The notes beneath the pieces are model-generated. The model did no database searches. It had not been told where the DNA came from and saw only the letters and a list, made by a program, of their open reading frames with translations. The translations under genes were made by a program, and so were the position numbers. This document shows, piece by piece, positions 1 through 8,516 of a stretch of DNA of 46,947 bases. The DNA lies in contig DAOMZV010000002.1 of NCBI GenBank assembly GCA_035400705.1, forward strand, positions 1 through 46,947. The letters are read 5' to 3'. Numbering within the stretch: the stretch's first letter is position 1; the number at the start of each line of letters is the position of its first letter. The DNA comes from GWC2-40-17 sp035400705. GTDB lineage: Bacteria; Patescibacteriota; Patescibacteriia; Magasanikbacterales; UBA10003.

Positions 1-61
1 CAGCTGGAAGAAAAGTAAAAAGTTCTTTTTTTTCTTCTAACCAACGTTGTCGCCAATCCAT
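1..61 (-). CDS. Partial CDS, N-terminus of an unidentified protein
   Basis: An open frame begins with ATG at 61-59 and runs off the left edge, giving 20 codons that start MDWRQRWLEE and are rich in Trp, Lys and Glu. The ATG lies one base after the uvrB stop codon, so the gene would be the next, translationally coupled member of the uvrB transcript. Twenty residues are too few to assign a family, so no function is proposed. Confidence rests only on the tight spacing and the absence of a stop. Confidence 0.55.
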   Translation of the reverse strand, partial: MDWRQRWLEEKKELFTFLPA

Positions 62-62
62 A

Positions 63-2117
63 TTATTTTTTTGTTTGAGTTTTTTTTATCTCTTTTATTT
101 CGTCGCGTAAAATAGCCGCCAGCTCAAATTCTAAGGACTTGGCTGCTTCTTTCATTTGTTTTTCTTTATCTTGAATAATTTCTGCGAGTGGACGGTTATC
201 ACCCAACAAATCTAGATCGGCAACAGAAGGCTTCTTTTTCCGTTCAGTTTTTTCTTGGTGGCTTTTGGGTGCAATGCCAAATTCTTCTAAAATGTTGCGA
301 ATATTTTTTTGAATTGTTTGGGGGGTAATTCGGTGTTGTAAATTATAATTCATCTGAATTTGGCGACGACGATTAGTTTCTTCCACCGCTTTTTTAATTG
401 AAGTGGTAATGTGATCGGCGTAAAGAATAACTTGTCCATTAGCGTTTCTGGCCGCGCGACCAATAGTTTGGATTAAACTGGTGGTGCTGCGTAAAAAACC
501 TTCCTTGTCGGCGTCTAAAACCGCTACTAAAGAAACTTCAGGTAAGTCTAAACCTTCGCGTAACAAATTGACTCCAACAATCACATCAATTAAACCGCGA
601 CGTAAATCGGTAATCACTTCGATTCTTTCTAAGGTGTCTACATCACTATGAAGATATTTCACCTTAACTTTTTTTTCTTGTAAATAATCGGTTAAATCCT
701 CGGCTATTTTTTTGGTTAAGGTGGTAACTAAAATTCTCTCATTTTGAATGAGGCGTTGCTTAATTTCTTCTATTAAATCTTCAATTTGCGATTTTTTCTT
801 ACCTCGGCCAGTGACGGGTTTGATAATAATTTCCGGATCAAGTAGGCCAGTCGGTCTAACTACTTGTTCAACTATTTGCGAACTTTGCTGTAGTTCGTAT
901 TCATCGGGAGTAGCGGAAACAAAAATCATTTGTTCCACTTTTTTATTAAACTCTTCAAAAGTGAGAGGCCGGTTATCACGAGCTGAGGGTAACCGGAAGC
1001 CGTGCTCGATTAAAACATCTTTACGAGCTTTATCTCCATTATACATAGCTCTAATTTGGGGAACAGTTACGTGCGATTCGTCGATAATGGTTAAGAAACT
1101 TGATTTTTTTTCTTGGCCGCGGTGGCTGACGCTGTATTTAAAGTAATCTAATAAGGTAAAAGGTGGTTCTCCAGTCGGGCGATTTTCAAAGTGACGAGAA
1201 TAGTTTTCAATACCATTGCAGTAGCCGATATTTTTAATCAACTCTAAATCGTAATTGACGCGGCGTTTGAGACGTTCGTATTCTAAAGGCTGGTTGTGGA
1301 GTTGAAAAAAATTTAACTGTTCATTTAATTCTTGTCTGATACTTTGCAGCGCAGCTTCACGTGATTCTGGTGTGGCTACATAATGACGGGCCGGGAAGAA
1401 CCAAGCATCGTCTAAGGTTTTTTTAATCTGTCTTGTTACTGGATCAATCAGTTCAATTACGTCTATGGTTTGGCTAATTTCAAATCGATAAATCATTTCT
1501 TCATTAATAGGCATGATTTCAAAAACTTGGCCGTGGAGTCTAAAATGACCTCTTTTTAAATCACTATTGGTTCTAGTGAATTGCATTTCAATTAATTGGC
1601 CCAACATGTCTTCCCGATTAAGTTTTTGTCCGCGTTGGAGGTGTAAAACAACTTTTTCGTATTCTTGAGGCGAGCCCAAGCCATAAATAGCGGAAACTGA
1701 GGCTACGATAATTACATCAGAACGAGTTAGGAGGGCTTGGGTGCAAGCATGGCGCAATCGATCAATCTCTTGGTTAATCATGGCCTCTTTTTCTATATAG
1801 GTATCGGTGGTGGGTAGATAAGCTTCGGGTTGGTAGTAATCATAATAACTGACAAAATACTCTACTGCATTATTAGGGAAGATTTCTCTGAATTCGTTAC
1901 ATAGTTGGGCTGCTAGGGTTTTGTTATGAGCAATTATTAAGGTAGGCAATTGAATTTTTTCAATCACATTAGCAATAGTAAAAGTTTTACCAGAACCAGT
2001 AACACCTAGGAGGGTTTGTTTGGCAAAATGTTTTTGTAACCCTTTAGTCAATTGATCAATGGCTTGGGGTTGATCACCAGCCGGCTTAATCTTGGTTTTA
2101 ATCTGAAAATTAGTCAT
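63..2117 (-). CDS. uvrB: UvrABC system protein B (excinuclease helicase subunit)
   Basis: UvrB is the damage-verifying helicase subunit of nucleotide excision repair; it is loaded by UvrA and then recruits UvrC. The 684-residue length is normal. Visible features in order are the N-terminal GDQPQAI motif, the P-loop GVTGSGKTFT near residues 38-47, the aromatic beta-hairpin region (YYDYYQPEAY), the Walker B box DESH, the helicase motif VI GRAARN and a C-terminal UVR motif (LEFELAAILRDEI) for UvrC contact. A -10 box lies ten bases upstream of the ATG and there is no Shine-Dalgarno sequence, so the mRNA may be leaderless. It is followed at once by the partial gene at the left edge. uvrA and uvrC are not in this window. 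Confidence 0.98.
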   Translation of the reverse strand: MTNFQIKTKIKPAGDQPQAIDQLTKGLQKHFAKQTLLGVTGSGKTFTIANVIEKIQLPTLIIAHNKTLAAQLCNEFREIFPNNAVEYFVSYYDYYQPEAYLPTTDTYIEKEAMINQEIDRLRHACTQALLTRSDVIIVASVSAIYGLGSPQEYEKVVLHLQRGQKLNREDMLGQLIEMQFTRTNSDLKRGHFRLHGQVFEIMPINEEMIYRFEISQTIDVIELIDPVTRQIKKTLDDAWFFPARHYVATPESREAALQSIRQELNEQLNFFQLHNQPLEYERLKRRVNYDLELIKNIGYCNGIENYSRHFENRPTGEPPFTLLDYFKYSVSHRGQEKKSSFLTIIDESHVTVPQIRAMYNGDKARKDVLIEHGFRLPSARDNRPLTFEEFNKKVEQMIFVSATPDEYELQQSSQIVEQVVRPTGLLDPEIIIKPVTGRGKKKSQIEDLIEEIKQRLIQNERILVTTLTKKIAEDLTDYLQEKKVKVKYLHSDVDTLERIEVITDLRRGLIDVIVGVNLLREGLDLPEVSLVAVLDADKEGFLRSTTSLIQTIGRAARNANGQVILYADHITTSIKKAVEETNRRRQIQMNYNLQHRITPQTIQKNIRNILEEFGIAPKSHQEKTERKKKPSVADLDLLGDNRPLAEIIQDKEKQMKEAAKSLEFELAAILRDEIKEIKKTQTKK

Positions 2118-2127
2118 AGATAAATCA

Positions 2128-2156
2128 ATTTTAACGCAAATTTAGCCCAAAAGCAA
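2128..2156 (-). promoter_or_regulatory. Promoter of uvrB
   Basis: On the minus strand TTGCTT (2151-2156) and TAAAAT (2128-2133) are separated by 17 bases. The -10 box ends ten bases before the uvrB ATG, leaving almost no room for a leader. Confidence 0.6.
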
Positions 2157-2170
2157 CATGGGGTAATAAT

Positions 2171-2203
2171 AAAAAAAGAACAGACTCTCGTCTGCTCTTT
2201 TTT
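2171..2203 (-). terminator. Rho-independent terminator after gatB
   Basis: A 10-bp stem (2176-2185 with 2190-2199, one G-U pair, loop of four) is followed on the minus strand by seven T. It starts immediately after the gatB stop codon and separates gatB from the uvrB promoter. Confidence 0.85.
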
Positions 2204-3764
2204 ACTTTAATTTTTTCTCTAAGATAGTTTTGATTGTCTGCGGGTCAGCTTGGCCTCGGGTTTCCTTCATTGCTTTGCCAATTAAGAATTGAATGACGGC
2301 GGTTTTTCCTGATCGGTACTGAGTCACTTGGTCTGGGTTCATTTTAATTACATTATCTAGTGCTGTTTCAATTAAGTTAGTATCTTGGACTTGGCCTAGA
2401 CGATCTTCTTCCATAATGATAGAAGGATCACCACCGGCTTCCAACATCTTTTCAAGTAACAATTGAGCATTAGTACTATTAATTTTATTGGTATAAATTA
2501 AACTGATGAACTCGGCAAAATTTTCTGGAGTAATTTTGAGTAAGCGAATATCAATTTTGTTTTCTGCCATCAAGCCCATTAATTTAGAAGTCAACCAGCC
2601 ACCAATCAAACGTCCAACTTTAGCTCGATGCTTAGCCATAATTTCTTCCTCGGTTCCATCTAGGTCGGGTAGGGAAGTTAGCCATTCCCAGACTTCACTA
2701 AAAACTTGCTCGGTAAAGTCTGCCCATTCAGGATCCTGAGTTAAAATTTTTGCGTCGCTTTTGGATAGGCCATATTCATCAGCAAAGCGTACCCGTGTTT
2801 TTTGAGGTAATTCTGGCAGCTCCAGTTTGGCTTTTTTTTCTACGGCGGCCAAATTAAATGGAGGTATATCTGGCTCGGGGAAGTAACGATAGTCTTCAGA
2901 CCCCTCTTTAACTCTTTGTTCTTCGGTAGTTTGTTCCGTATCATTCCAACCTCGAGTGGTAAGTTTTTCTGGCGCCTGGCCAGCTTCCCACAATTTTGTC
3001 TGTCTTTGAATTTCGTATTCAATGGCTCGTTCTACTGCTTTAAAAGAATTTAAGTTTTTTATTTCAGTTTTAGGATAATATTTGGTATCACCAACCGGAC
3101 GCAAAGAAACATTAACATCACAACGTAAATGTCCTTTTTCCATTTCGGCATCGGAAATTTTTAAAAATTTAGCTAGATTTTGTAACTCTTGCAAAAAGAG
3201 CTTGGCTTCACTGGCACTGGCAATATCTGGTTCCGTCACAATTTCTACCAGGGGAGTACCAGCACGATTAAAATCAACCAAAGTTCCTTCGGGACTGTGT
3301 AAATTTTTAGCCGCATCTTCTTCTAAATGTAATCGAGTGATGTCAATCCTTTTGTTTTTTGGTAGTTTAATTTTTGGTTTTTTTGGATTTTCTTCCAAAT
3401 CTTCTATATTTTTTTCGGATAGACTTTCTTCTGTTCCAGAGATTTCTAAAAAGCCTTTTTCGCCGACAGGTAAATCAAATTGAGAAATTTGGTAGCCCTT
3501 AGGTAGGTCGGGATAGAAATAATGTTTGCGATCAAATTTACTTAGAGAGTTAATTTTACAATTTAAAGCTAGGGCCATTTTAACTCCCCATTCAATCGCT
3601 TGTTGATTAGGTACCGGTAAAACTCCTGGTTGGCCAGTACAAACAGGGCAGATAGCAGTGTTAGGTGGTAAAAATTCGCCACGGTTATCACAACTACAGA
3701 ACATTTTGGTTTTAGTTTTGAGTTGGATATGAATTTCTAAACCAATAACTGGAGTATAAGACAT
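2202..3764 (-). CDS. gatB: Aspartyl/glutamyl-tRNA(Asn/Gln) amidotransferase subunit B
   Basis: GatB is the kinase/transamidation subunit of GatCAB, which converts Glu-tRNA(Gln) and/or Asp-tRNA(Asn) to the correct amide form. Visible signatures are the N-terminal VIGLEIHIQL, a zinc-site region CSCDNRG...CPVC, DVNVSLRP, the KTEIKNLNSFKAVERA block, TRGWND, EDYRYFPEPDIP and the C-terminal YqeY-like tail. The frame extends seven codons further upstream (to 3785), but the conserved family start is MSYTPVIG, so ATG at 3764 is chosen (520 residues). It is somewhat longer than usual because of a Lys/Glu-rich insertion at about residues 105-140. No Shine-Dalgarno sequence is visible. gatA and gatC are elsewhere. 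Confidence 0.96.
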   Translation of the reverse strand: MSYTPVIGLEIHIQLKTKTKMFCSCDNRGEFLPPNTAICPVCTGQPGVLPVPNQQAIEWGVKMALALNCKINSLSKFDRKHYFYPDLPKGYQISQFDLPVGEKGFLEISGTEESLSEKNIEDLEENPKKPKIKLPKNKRIDITRLHLEEDAAKNLHSPEGTLVDFNRAGTPLVEIVTEPDIASASEAKLFLQELQNLAKFLKISDAEMEKGHLRCDVNVSLRPVGDTKYYPKTEIKNLNSFKAVERAIEYEIQRQTKLWEAGQAPEKLTTRGWNDTEQTTEEQRVKEGSEDYRYFPEPDIPPFNLAAVEKKAKLELPELPQKTRVRFADEYGLSKSDAKILTQDPEWADFTEQVFSEVWEWLTSLPDLDGTEEEIMAKHRAKVGRLIGGWLTSKLMGLMAENKIDIRLLKITPENFAEFISLIYTNKINSTNAQLLLEKMLEAGGDPSIIMEEDRLGQVQDTNLIETALDNVIKMNPDQVTQYRSGKTAVIQFLIGKAMKETRGQADPQTIKTILEKKLK

Positions 3765-3831
3765 AATAATAAAAGTAAACAGCAAAATTTATTAGCTTAT
3801 TTAAATAAAATAAAATTTAATTTACAATCAA

Positions 3832-4590
3832 CTAAACAGTTGGAGGAAGAACATTTTCCGTTTTAGTTTCTTTGAGGTTTTTATAGAGAATGGTCCAGAA
3901 GGCAATGTTTAAAGGTAGAGTTATAACTACAGCTAAACTCTGTAGAGCGTCAAACCACCAAGGACCGGAAGTAAAAGCTGAAGAAAATTCGGCAAATTTA
4001 GTAAAATAGCCAATAATTAAAGTGGGAATTCCAACTATTACAATCAAAACTAAACCATAAAAAATGTTAGTTACAATCAGGCGCCAAACAATTTGCCAAA
4101 ATCTGCCCTGAACCAATTTTTTACTATTGTCTAAAGCGGCGTAGCCACGCATTCCATCGATAGCAAAAGAGTAACGGGAGAAAAAATACCAAACAGAAAA
4201 AATTAACCCAGGAATAATTACGAGGATAAGACCACCCAAAGTGATAATACCAACTAAGATGGAAATCCATAAAAAGGGAATAGTATCCCGCCAGGCATTC
4301 TGATTTAAAGTTTTTTGGTCAACTGGTTGTTTGGTAAGCCCAGCATTAATCAATCTAATTAAAACGATTTGGGTCCATAAGCCAACAACAAAACTGGCAG
4401 CAGAAAGAATTAGATAAATAGGAAAAGTTTTATTAACATAATGGAAAAAAGTGTAGCGATCAACACAATTCAAGATAGCTAAAAGAACAGTAACACCTAA
4501 AAACCAAGAAATGATTTTCAAAAAAACCTTGTAGTTGTTTTTGCAAATAGACAGGGCCTCTTTGAAAAGATTTATTGAGGGTATAAGCAT
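3832..4590 (-). CDS. Multi-pass membrane protein of unknown function
   Basis: The 252 residues contain about six hydrophobic segments (near residues 24-41, 58-78, 108-140, 160-195 and 215-240). A segment reading RGYAALDNSKKLVQGRFWQI resembles the conserved loop of DUF975/UPF0259 and glycerophosphodiester-phosphodiesterase membrane-domain proteins, a loosely defined family common in CPR genomes. No catalytic residues can be named. The gene starts three bases after the tmk stop codon, so it is the last gene of a thyX-tmk-membrane protein transcript. A role in membrane organisation would be only a guess. Confidence 0.8.
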   Translation of the reverse strand: MLIPSINLFKEALSICKNNYKVFLKIISWFLGVTVLLAILNCVDRYTFFHYVNKTFPIYLILSAASFVVGLWTQIVLIRLINAGLTKQPVDQKTLNQNAWRDTIPFLWISILVGIITLGGLILVIIPGLIFSVWYFFSRYSFAIDGMRGYAALDNSKKLVQGRFWQIVWRLIVTNIFYGLVLIVIVGIPTLIIGYFTKFAEFSSAFTSGPWWFDALQSLAVVITLPLNIAFWTILYKNLKETKTENVLPPTV

Positions 4591-4593
4591 AAA

Positions 4594-5265
4594 TTATTGA
4601 TTAATTTTTTGTTTGATTAAGTCCCAAATTTTTTTATGAATCTCTTCGGGAGTTAAAATTTGATTATTTTCTACGCATTCAATCAGGAAAAAATTAGGGA
4701 AACGTCCAGCTATTTCTAAATAAGTTTTTTCAGCATTTTTAAGGTGATTTAGATCAGTTTCGTGTATATCTTTTTTGCCACCAGAAAGGTAATCCCGTTC
4801 CTCCTTCTTTTTAACTAATTGTTGTGCTATCTCTGGAGTTACATGCAGAATAATGTTTAAATCTGGGCGGGGGATTTTAAATATATTATACTCTAAATCG
4901 TCATTCCATTCAAAAAAATTTTGTCTAGCCCCGTCATCTTTGATTTTACCGCCTTGATGTCCCATATTAGAAGCGACGTAACGATTGGCTACTACTATCT
5001 TTTTGTTTGTCAACCAAGAATTAATTTTAGCGGCAGCAGCGAATCTGTCAACAGCATATAAAATAGAAGCACGATATGGGCCTACTTCTTCGGCTGTGCC
5101 ATAGACACCAGTTAAATAGTCTTCAATTGGCCCGGCGCTTTTTTGTCCGTATTGAGGGAAACTGATTATTTCAACTGGGTAATTTTCTTTTTTTAATCTT
5201 TCTATTAGCATTTTGGACTGGAGACTTTTGCCAGAACCATCAATGCCATCAATCATGATAAACAT
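4594..5265 (-). CDS. tmk: Thymidylate kinase
   Basis: dTMP kinase phosphorylates dTMP to dTDP, the step directly after ThyX, whose gene lies four bases upstream. The P-loop GIDGSGKS is at residues 8-15, the substrate-binding DRFAAAAKI lies near 73-81, and a lid region rich in charged residues (KKKEERDYLSGGKKD) follows. The length of 223 residues is typical. ATG at 5265 is preferred because it sits right behind the thyX stop; an in-frame ATG three codons later is possible. There is no Shine-Dalgarno sequence, so expression probably depends on coupling to thyX. Confidence 0.96.
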   Translation of the reverse strand: MFIMIDGIDGSGKSLQSKMLIERLKKENYPVEIISFPQYGQKSAGPIEDYLTGVYGTAEEVGPYRASILYAVDRFAAAAKINSWLTNKKIVVANRYVASNMGHQGGKIKDDGARQNFFEWNDDLEYNIFKIPRPDLNIILHVTPEIAQQLVKKKEERDYLSGGKKDIHETDLNHLKNAEKTYLEIAGRFPNFFLIECVENNQILTPEEIHKKIWDLIKQKINQ

Positions 5266-5269
5266 ACTT

Positions 5270-6739
5270 TTAATCTAATTTTGGTTTATAGGAATATTCT
5301 GGTTTAAACATGGTGGAGGCCCAGGAAGATGATCCTGAACTCATATCAACACGAATATACTTAGCTAAAAGAGGGTGAATCTCGTTGAGTTTTTGCCAAC
5401 AAGCCTGGGCTACTCGACGGTAAGAAATGTGTCCTTTTTGGCCACTGCGTAAAGAAATAAAATGATGCAATTCGCGCAAATTCCAAGTGAAGAGGGTGCG
5501 TTTTCTAAAGGCTAAAGGAACTGCATATTGTGCCTCTTTAGGAAACTGTGGGTACATTTTTTGATAGAGATTGGCCGCCCGTTCCATTACTTCTTTAAAT
5601 TGTGATTCTAGACCAGCTTCAATTATTTCTTCTGGCGTTTCAAAACCATTAATGATGGTTACATCTTGGTTGGTTTGGGTGTTCATACGATGGCGCTGGA
5701 CATCGCGGAAAGCCCCATAATCCATTAAAATATCAAAAGTATAATAGACATGTTCTAATTCTCTGAGCGGTTGATCAAAAGAGGCGCGATTTTTTAAAGC
5801 TACATCAATTATTTTCTCTTTTGCTTCTAACGGCATTTTTTTAACTTCTTGCCAAATTTGTTTGTAAGGTAGATCGGAGCCGCGGTAGAGCAGGGCGGCG
5901 ACTAATTTGTTTTCCGCTTCGGGATCAAACTGCACAACTTCTACTGGGTTAACGGGGTTGATTTCTTTTGGTAAGAGATTTTTAGATAATTCGGTTAACT
6001 CGTTGGGTGTATTTTTTAAATAATCATTGACGTTAGCAAATTTAATTAAGGTAGGGGTGATTCCTAAGGCACATTGTTTAATGTCTGTCCCAATATCTTG
6101 CATCTCTTGTAAGGGATGAGACAACAATTTGGCAATTACTCGTTCAAAATTTCTAGCGTTAGCTGTCATGCCCAAATTAGTTAGGGTGGCCGTGGGTAAA
6201 AGATAGCGGATGTTGTCGCAAACCCTAGCTTTAGTTATCACATTGTAAACCTTATCTAAGTCTGTTTCAGTCTTAGGATATTTTTTGACAATAAAGTCTC
6301 TCATCGGTTCGTTTAGGGATGTATAAGTATCAAAAATATAGTCTAAGGTTTTTTGGTATTCTTCGCTCAAAGAAGAAGCCAGAATATTTTGTGGTTTATA
6401 ATATTTTGTTTTATCAAAAATTTGGTAACGGGTGGATTTTTCTGTAAAAGAGGCTAGACGGTTGTCTTCTATAACTTTAGTGGCCAAGATAGAAACATTT
6501 TCAATGGCTAAATGTAAATTAGCGTGTTCGGCTACGCTACTGTGCCCATAGCCCACCACCCATTTTTCATGGAAATCAGCCGATTTGGCATCGGTTAATT
6601 CTTCGGCAATAGTAGCAAATGATTCTGGAGAGCGAGAACATTTAGCAAAAGCTACAGCAACTACTTCTGGTTTAAGATGATCTAAACTATAGACTGCCCG
6701 GGTATTTTTAGAGGCCTCCTGTAGAGTATTTTCTTCCAT
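5270..6739 (-). CDS. thyX: Double-length flavin-dependent thymidylate synthase
   Basis: ThyX makes dTMP from dUMP with methylenetetrahydrofolate and FAD/NADPH. This 489-residue protein is about twice the canonical length and contains two ThyX-like halves. The N-terminal half has GHSSVAEH (65-72), the second part of the ThyX signature, SFTEKSTR (97-104), and a NAR...R substrate segment (194-200). The C-terminal half has LEH (328-330), RHR (349-351) and NLRELHHFISLR (420-431). The canonical RHRxxSxxxxSxR motif is thus divided: DNR replaces RHR in the first half, and RHR is kept but the Ser/Arg part is lost in the second. Long ThyX proteins are also known in Chlamydia. It is first in an operon with tmk. 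Confidence 0.94.
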   Translation of the reverse strand: MEENTLQEASKNTRAVYSLDHLKPEVVAVAFAKCSRSPESFATIAEELTDAKSADFHEKWVVGYGHSSVAEHANLHLAIENVSILATKVIEDNRLASFTEKSTRYQIFDKTKYYKPQNILASSLSEEYQKTLDYIFDTYTSLNEPMRDFIVKKYPKTETDLDKVYNVITKARVCDNIRYLLPTATLTNLGMTANARNFERVIAKLLSHPLQEMQDIGTDIKQCALGITPTLIKFANVNDYLKNTPNELTELSKNLLPKEINPVNPVEVVQFDPEAENKLVAALLYRGSDLPYKQIWQEVKKMPLEAKEKIIDVALKNRASFDQPLRELEHVYYTFDILMDYGAFRDVQRHRMNTQTNQDVTIINGFETPEEIIEAGLESQFKEVMERAANLYQKMYPQFPKEAQYAVPLAFRKRTLFTWNLRELHHFISLRSGQKGHISYRRVAQACWQKLNEIHPLLAKYIRVDMSSGSSSWASTMFKPEYSYKPKLD

Positions 6740-6746
6740 ATTTATT

Positions 6747-6776
6747 TTGACAAACTAAGTTAAATTTGTTTAGATA
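6747..6776 (+). promoter_or_regulatory. Possible promoter of the HD-domain gene
   Basis: A perfect -35 TTGACA lies at 6747-6752. The best -10 candidates (TAGATA at 6771-6776 or TTAGAT one base earlier) match the consensus poorly. It overlaps the divergent thyX promoter region. Confidence 0.45.
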
Positions 6777-6804
6777 TTGTAGCATTTTAATTGATCTTTT
6801 ACAA
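6776..6804 (-). promoter_or_regulatory. Promoter of the thyX-tmk operon
   Basis: On the minus strand TTGTAA (6799-6804) and TACAAT (6776-6781) are 17 bases apart, with TGC directly before the -10 box (extended -10 form). Confidence 0.65.
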
Positions 6805-6827
6805 ACCTAAAATAAGGAATAAAAAAC

Positions 6828-7442
6828 ATGGCCGCAAACAATAAATTGGCCCATTTGGAAACGTTTTTTTGGGAGCTTCTAAACAGTTTAAAAAAAGTGA
6901 AGCGCTGGGGTTGCTATTCTGTTAACACTCCTGAAAGTGTAGACCAGCATACTTTTAAAATGGGGGTTTTAACCCTCATTGTGATTTTGTGGGAAAAGCG
7001 TTATGGTTGTAAAGACTTTGATGCTTTTAAGGTTCTGGCTTTGGCTCTTATTCACGATTGGGCCGAAGGAAGAACAGGAGACGTGTTGTGGCAGGTTAAA
7101 AAAGATCCACGCTTGGCTCCTATTTTTAAAGTAGTCGAGAAAGAGCTATTGGATAAATTTCTGGATGAGTATTGGCCAGAAGAAATCAGGACAGAAATTA
7201 GTTCTTTGTATGAAAATCTGGACAATTTGACAACAGTTGAAGGCCGGTTGTTTAGAGCAATTGAAGAATTAGGTTATGTGTCTTATGCTATTTACGAAGT
7301 AGAACAGGGACGGCAGGATTTTGTGGATGTTTTTCCCAAACATTTTGAAAGTTTGGAAAAAGCAGCACAAGAATTTGTTTCTGTTGCTCAAATTTGGAAC
7401 GAAATGAAAAAGGTTATTAGCCTTTACTATTCTCCAGAATGA
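6828..7442 (+). CDS. HD-domain phosphohydrolase, YfbR/HDDC2-like
   Basis: The 204-residue protein has the HD-domain metal site: H41 (in VDQHTF), H76-D77 (LALIHDWAEG), E80 and D85 (GRTGD). This arrangement is that of the HD_3 group, which includes the 5'-deoxynucleotidase YfbR and HDDC2, so a deoxynucleoside-monophosphate phosphatase role is plausible and fits the thymidylate genes next door. The position usually holding a fourth metal-binding Asp (ADxL) reads IEEL here, so metal binding or activity may differ. A purine-rich AAGGA lies upstream of the ATG. The gene is a single-gene unit with its own terminator and ends in TGA. Confidence 0.85.
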   Translation: MAANNKLAHLETFFWELLNSLKKVKRWGCYSVNTPESVDQHTFKMGVLTLIVILWEKRYGCKDFDAFKVLALALIHDWAEGRTGDVLWQVKKDPRLAPIFKVVEKELLDKFLDEYWPEEIRTEISSLYENLDNLTTVEGRLFRAIEELGYVSYAIYEVEQGRQDFVDVFPKHFESLEKAAQEFVSVAQIWNEMKKVISLYYSPE

Positions 7443-7461
7443 TTTTTTTAGGTTTGAACTT

Positions 7462-7487
7462 AGCCGTCTTGAAAAAGGCGGCTTTTT
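7462..7487 (+). terminator. Terminator of the HD-domain gene
   Basis: Stem AGCCGTCTT/AAGGCGGCT (one G-U pair) with a GAAA loop, followed by five T. Confidence 0.85.
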
Positions 7488-7491
7488 AATA

Positions 7492-7520
7492 AATAAAAAA
7501 GCCCTGTCTTGGACAGGGCT
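7492..7520 (-). terminator. Terminator of the Cys-repeat protein gene
   Basis: Stem GCCCTGTC/GACAGGGC with a three-base loop, followed on the minus strand by six T. It lies seven bases after the stop codon of the gene at 7527-8516. Confidence 0.9.
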
Positions 7521-7526
7521 GTAAGT

Positions 7527-8516
7527 TTAAATTTCTTCTCCTAGTACTTCCAGTGATGGAACATTCCACAGGGGTACTGGAGCGGTGGGGGAAAGTTCCC
7601 AACCTTTAATATGGGGGATAGGGAGAGTTCTCTCCCTGATGTCAAATGGATCAATTGTGTCTAATTGGGAATAGAAATCAGGGTGTTCTGATTCTATATT
7701 TTCAAAACACTGACGACAAAGACAAACTGGTTCCCCAAAGCCGATACCGACTTGCACCCACTGTTGGTAGTCCTCGGTAACCTGTTTTCTACAGGTTGGG
7801 CAAGTAGTTTGATAATTTTTTCCCTGATGTAGCAAGGAAAGGAAATCGGTAATGATGTCCAAGTTACAACGGGTATTAGCAAAGGGGATAGGTGTTAGCG
7901 GAACGGGTGTTCCGGGAGGAATTTCCCAACCCTTAACAATCGCCACCGGAATGTTTTCTTTGTGTCCTTCCCATTTTTCTTCTGGCGTTAGAGGATGATC
8001 ATAGAACTGAGGATTCTTTTTGGCAATATTTTCAAAACACTTGCGGCACATTAGAGCTGTGCCGTTGTTGTCGTCTTCAATCAAAACCCACTGCCGCAGT
8101 TGAGTAGCCTGGGCATCGTTAGAACAGGTACGATTTTTACAATGACCTGATTGTTGTACTTTAACAATTAAGTCATAAACTGTAGCAAAATTTTGCATTG
8201 AAATAGTTACCGGTGGGGCCACAAAAATCTTGTTGATTTTTGGGGTTATGGAATGTAGAACTAGTTTTCCATTTTTGAATTCTATTTCCACCAGAAACCA
8301 ATCATTAGGGGTTTGGATCAGCTGACTAAAAAGAGTCGGATGAACATAAACCGGACCACTAGCCATAGTTCCTTCCAAAATAAATCCAGCACCCAAATTG
8401 TAGAAGGCATCATATGAAATATGTTCAATGTTTCCCACTAAAGGATCTTCTTTTCCTGCAAAAACTTCTGCCGTCAAAGGCAGAATTGGTACACGCATGC
8501 CTACCATTATTCCCAT
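7527..8516 (-). CDS. Unknown protein with two Cys-rich repeat units
   Basis: I do not recognise this 329-residue protein. The first 120 residues have no obvious motif. Then two similar units follow. Unit 1 (about 126-207) has C126/C131, QWV, C157-R-K-C160-FENI and KGWEIPPGTPVPL. Unit 2 (about 239-317) has C239/C242, QWV, C267-R-Q-C270-FENI and KGWELSPTAPVPL. The Cys pairs suggest a zinc ribbon in each unit. There is no signal peptide or membrane segment. Three Met codons (residues 1, 4 and 7) compete as start; the first has AAAGG seven to eight bases upstream. A short upstream frame (ATG at 8542, 11 codons) ends in TAATG over the Met4 codon, so translation from Met4 by coupling is also possible. 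The gene is transcribed alone. Confidence 0.85.
   Translation of the reverse strand: MGIMVGMRVPILPLTAEVFAGKEDPLVGNIEHISYDAFYNLGAGFILEGTMASGPVYVHPTLFSQLIQTPNDWFLVEIEFKNGKLVLHSITPKINKIFVAPPVTISMQNFATVYDLIVKVQQSGHCKNRTCSNDAQATQLRQWVLIEDDNNGTALMCRKCFENIAKKNPQFYDHPLTPEEKWEGHKENIPVAIVKGWEIPPGTPVPLTPIPFANTRCNLDIITDFLSLLHQGKNYQTTCPTCRKQVTEDYQQWVQVGIGFGEPVCLCRQCFENIESEHPDFYSQLDTIDPFDIRERTLPIPHIKGWELSPTAPVPLWNVPSLEVLGEEI

Noticed and set aside
3082..3483. Open frame opposite gatB on the plus strand
   Set aside because: It lies wholly inside gatB, has no promoter or ribosome site and its translation shows no family features; it is a mirror of gatB codon use. Similar mirrors occur opposite uvrB, gyrB, rpsB and gap.
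5270..6739. thyX as two fused or misassembled genes
   Set aside because: The frame is continuous, the halves are complementary rather than identical, and long ThyX proteins are known from other bacteria, so a real single gene is more likely.
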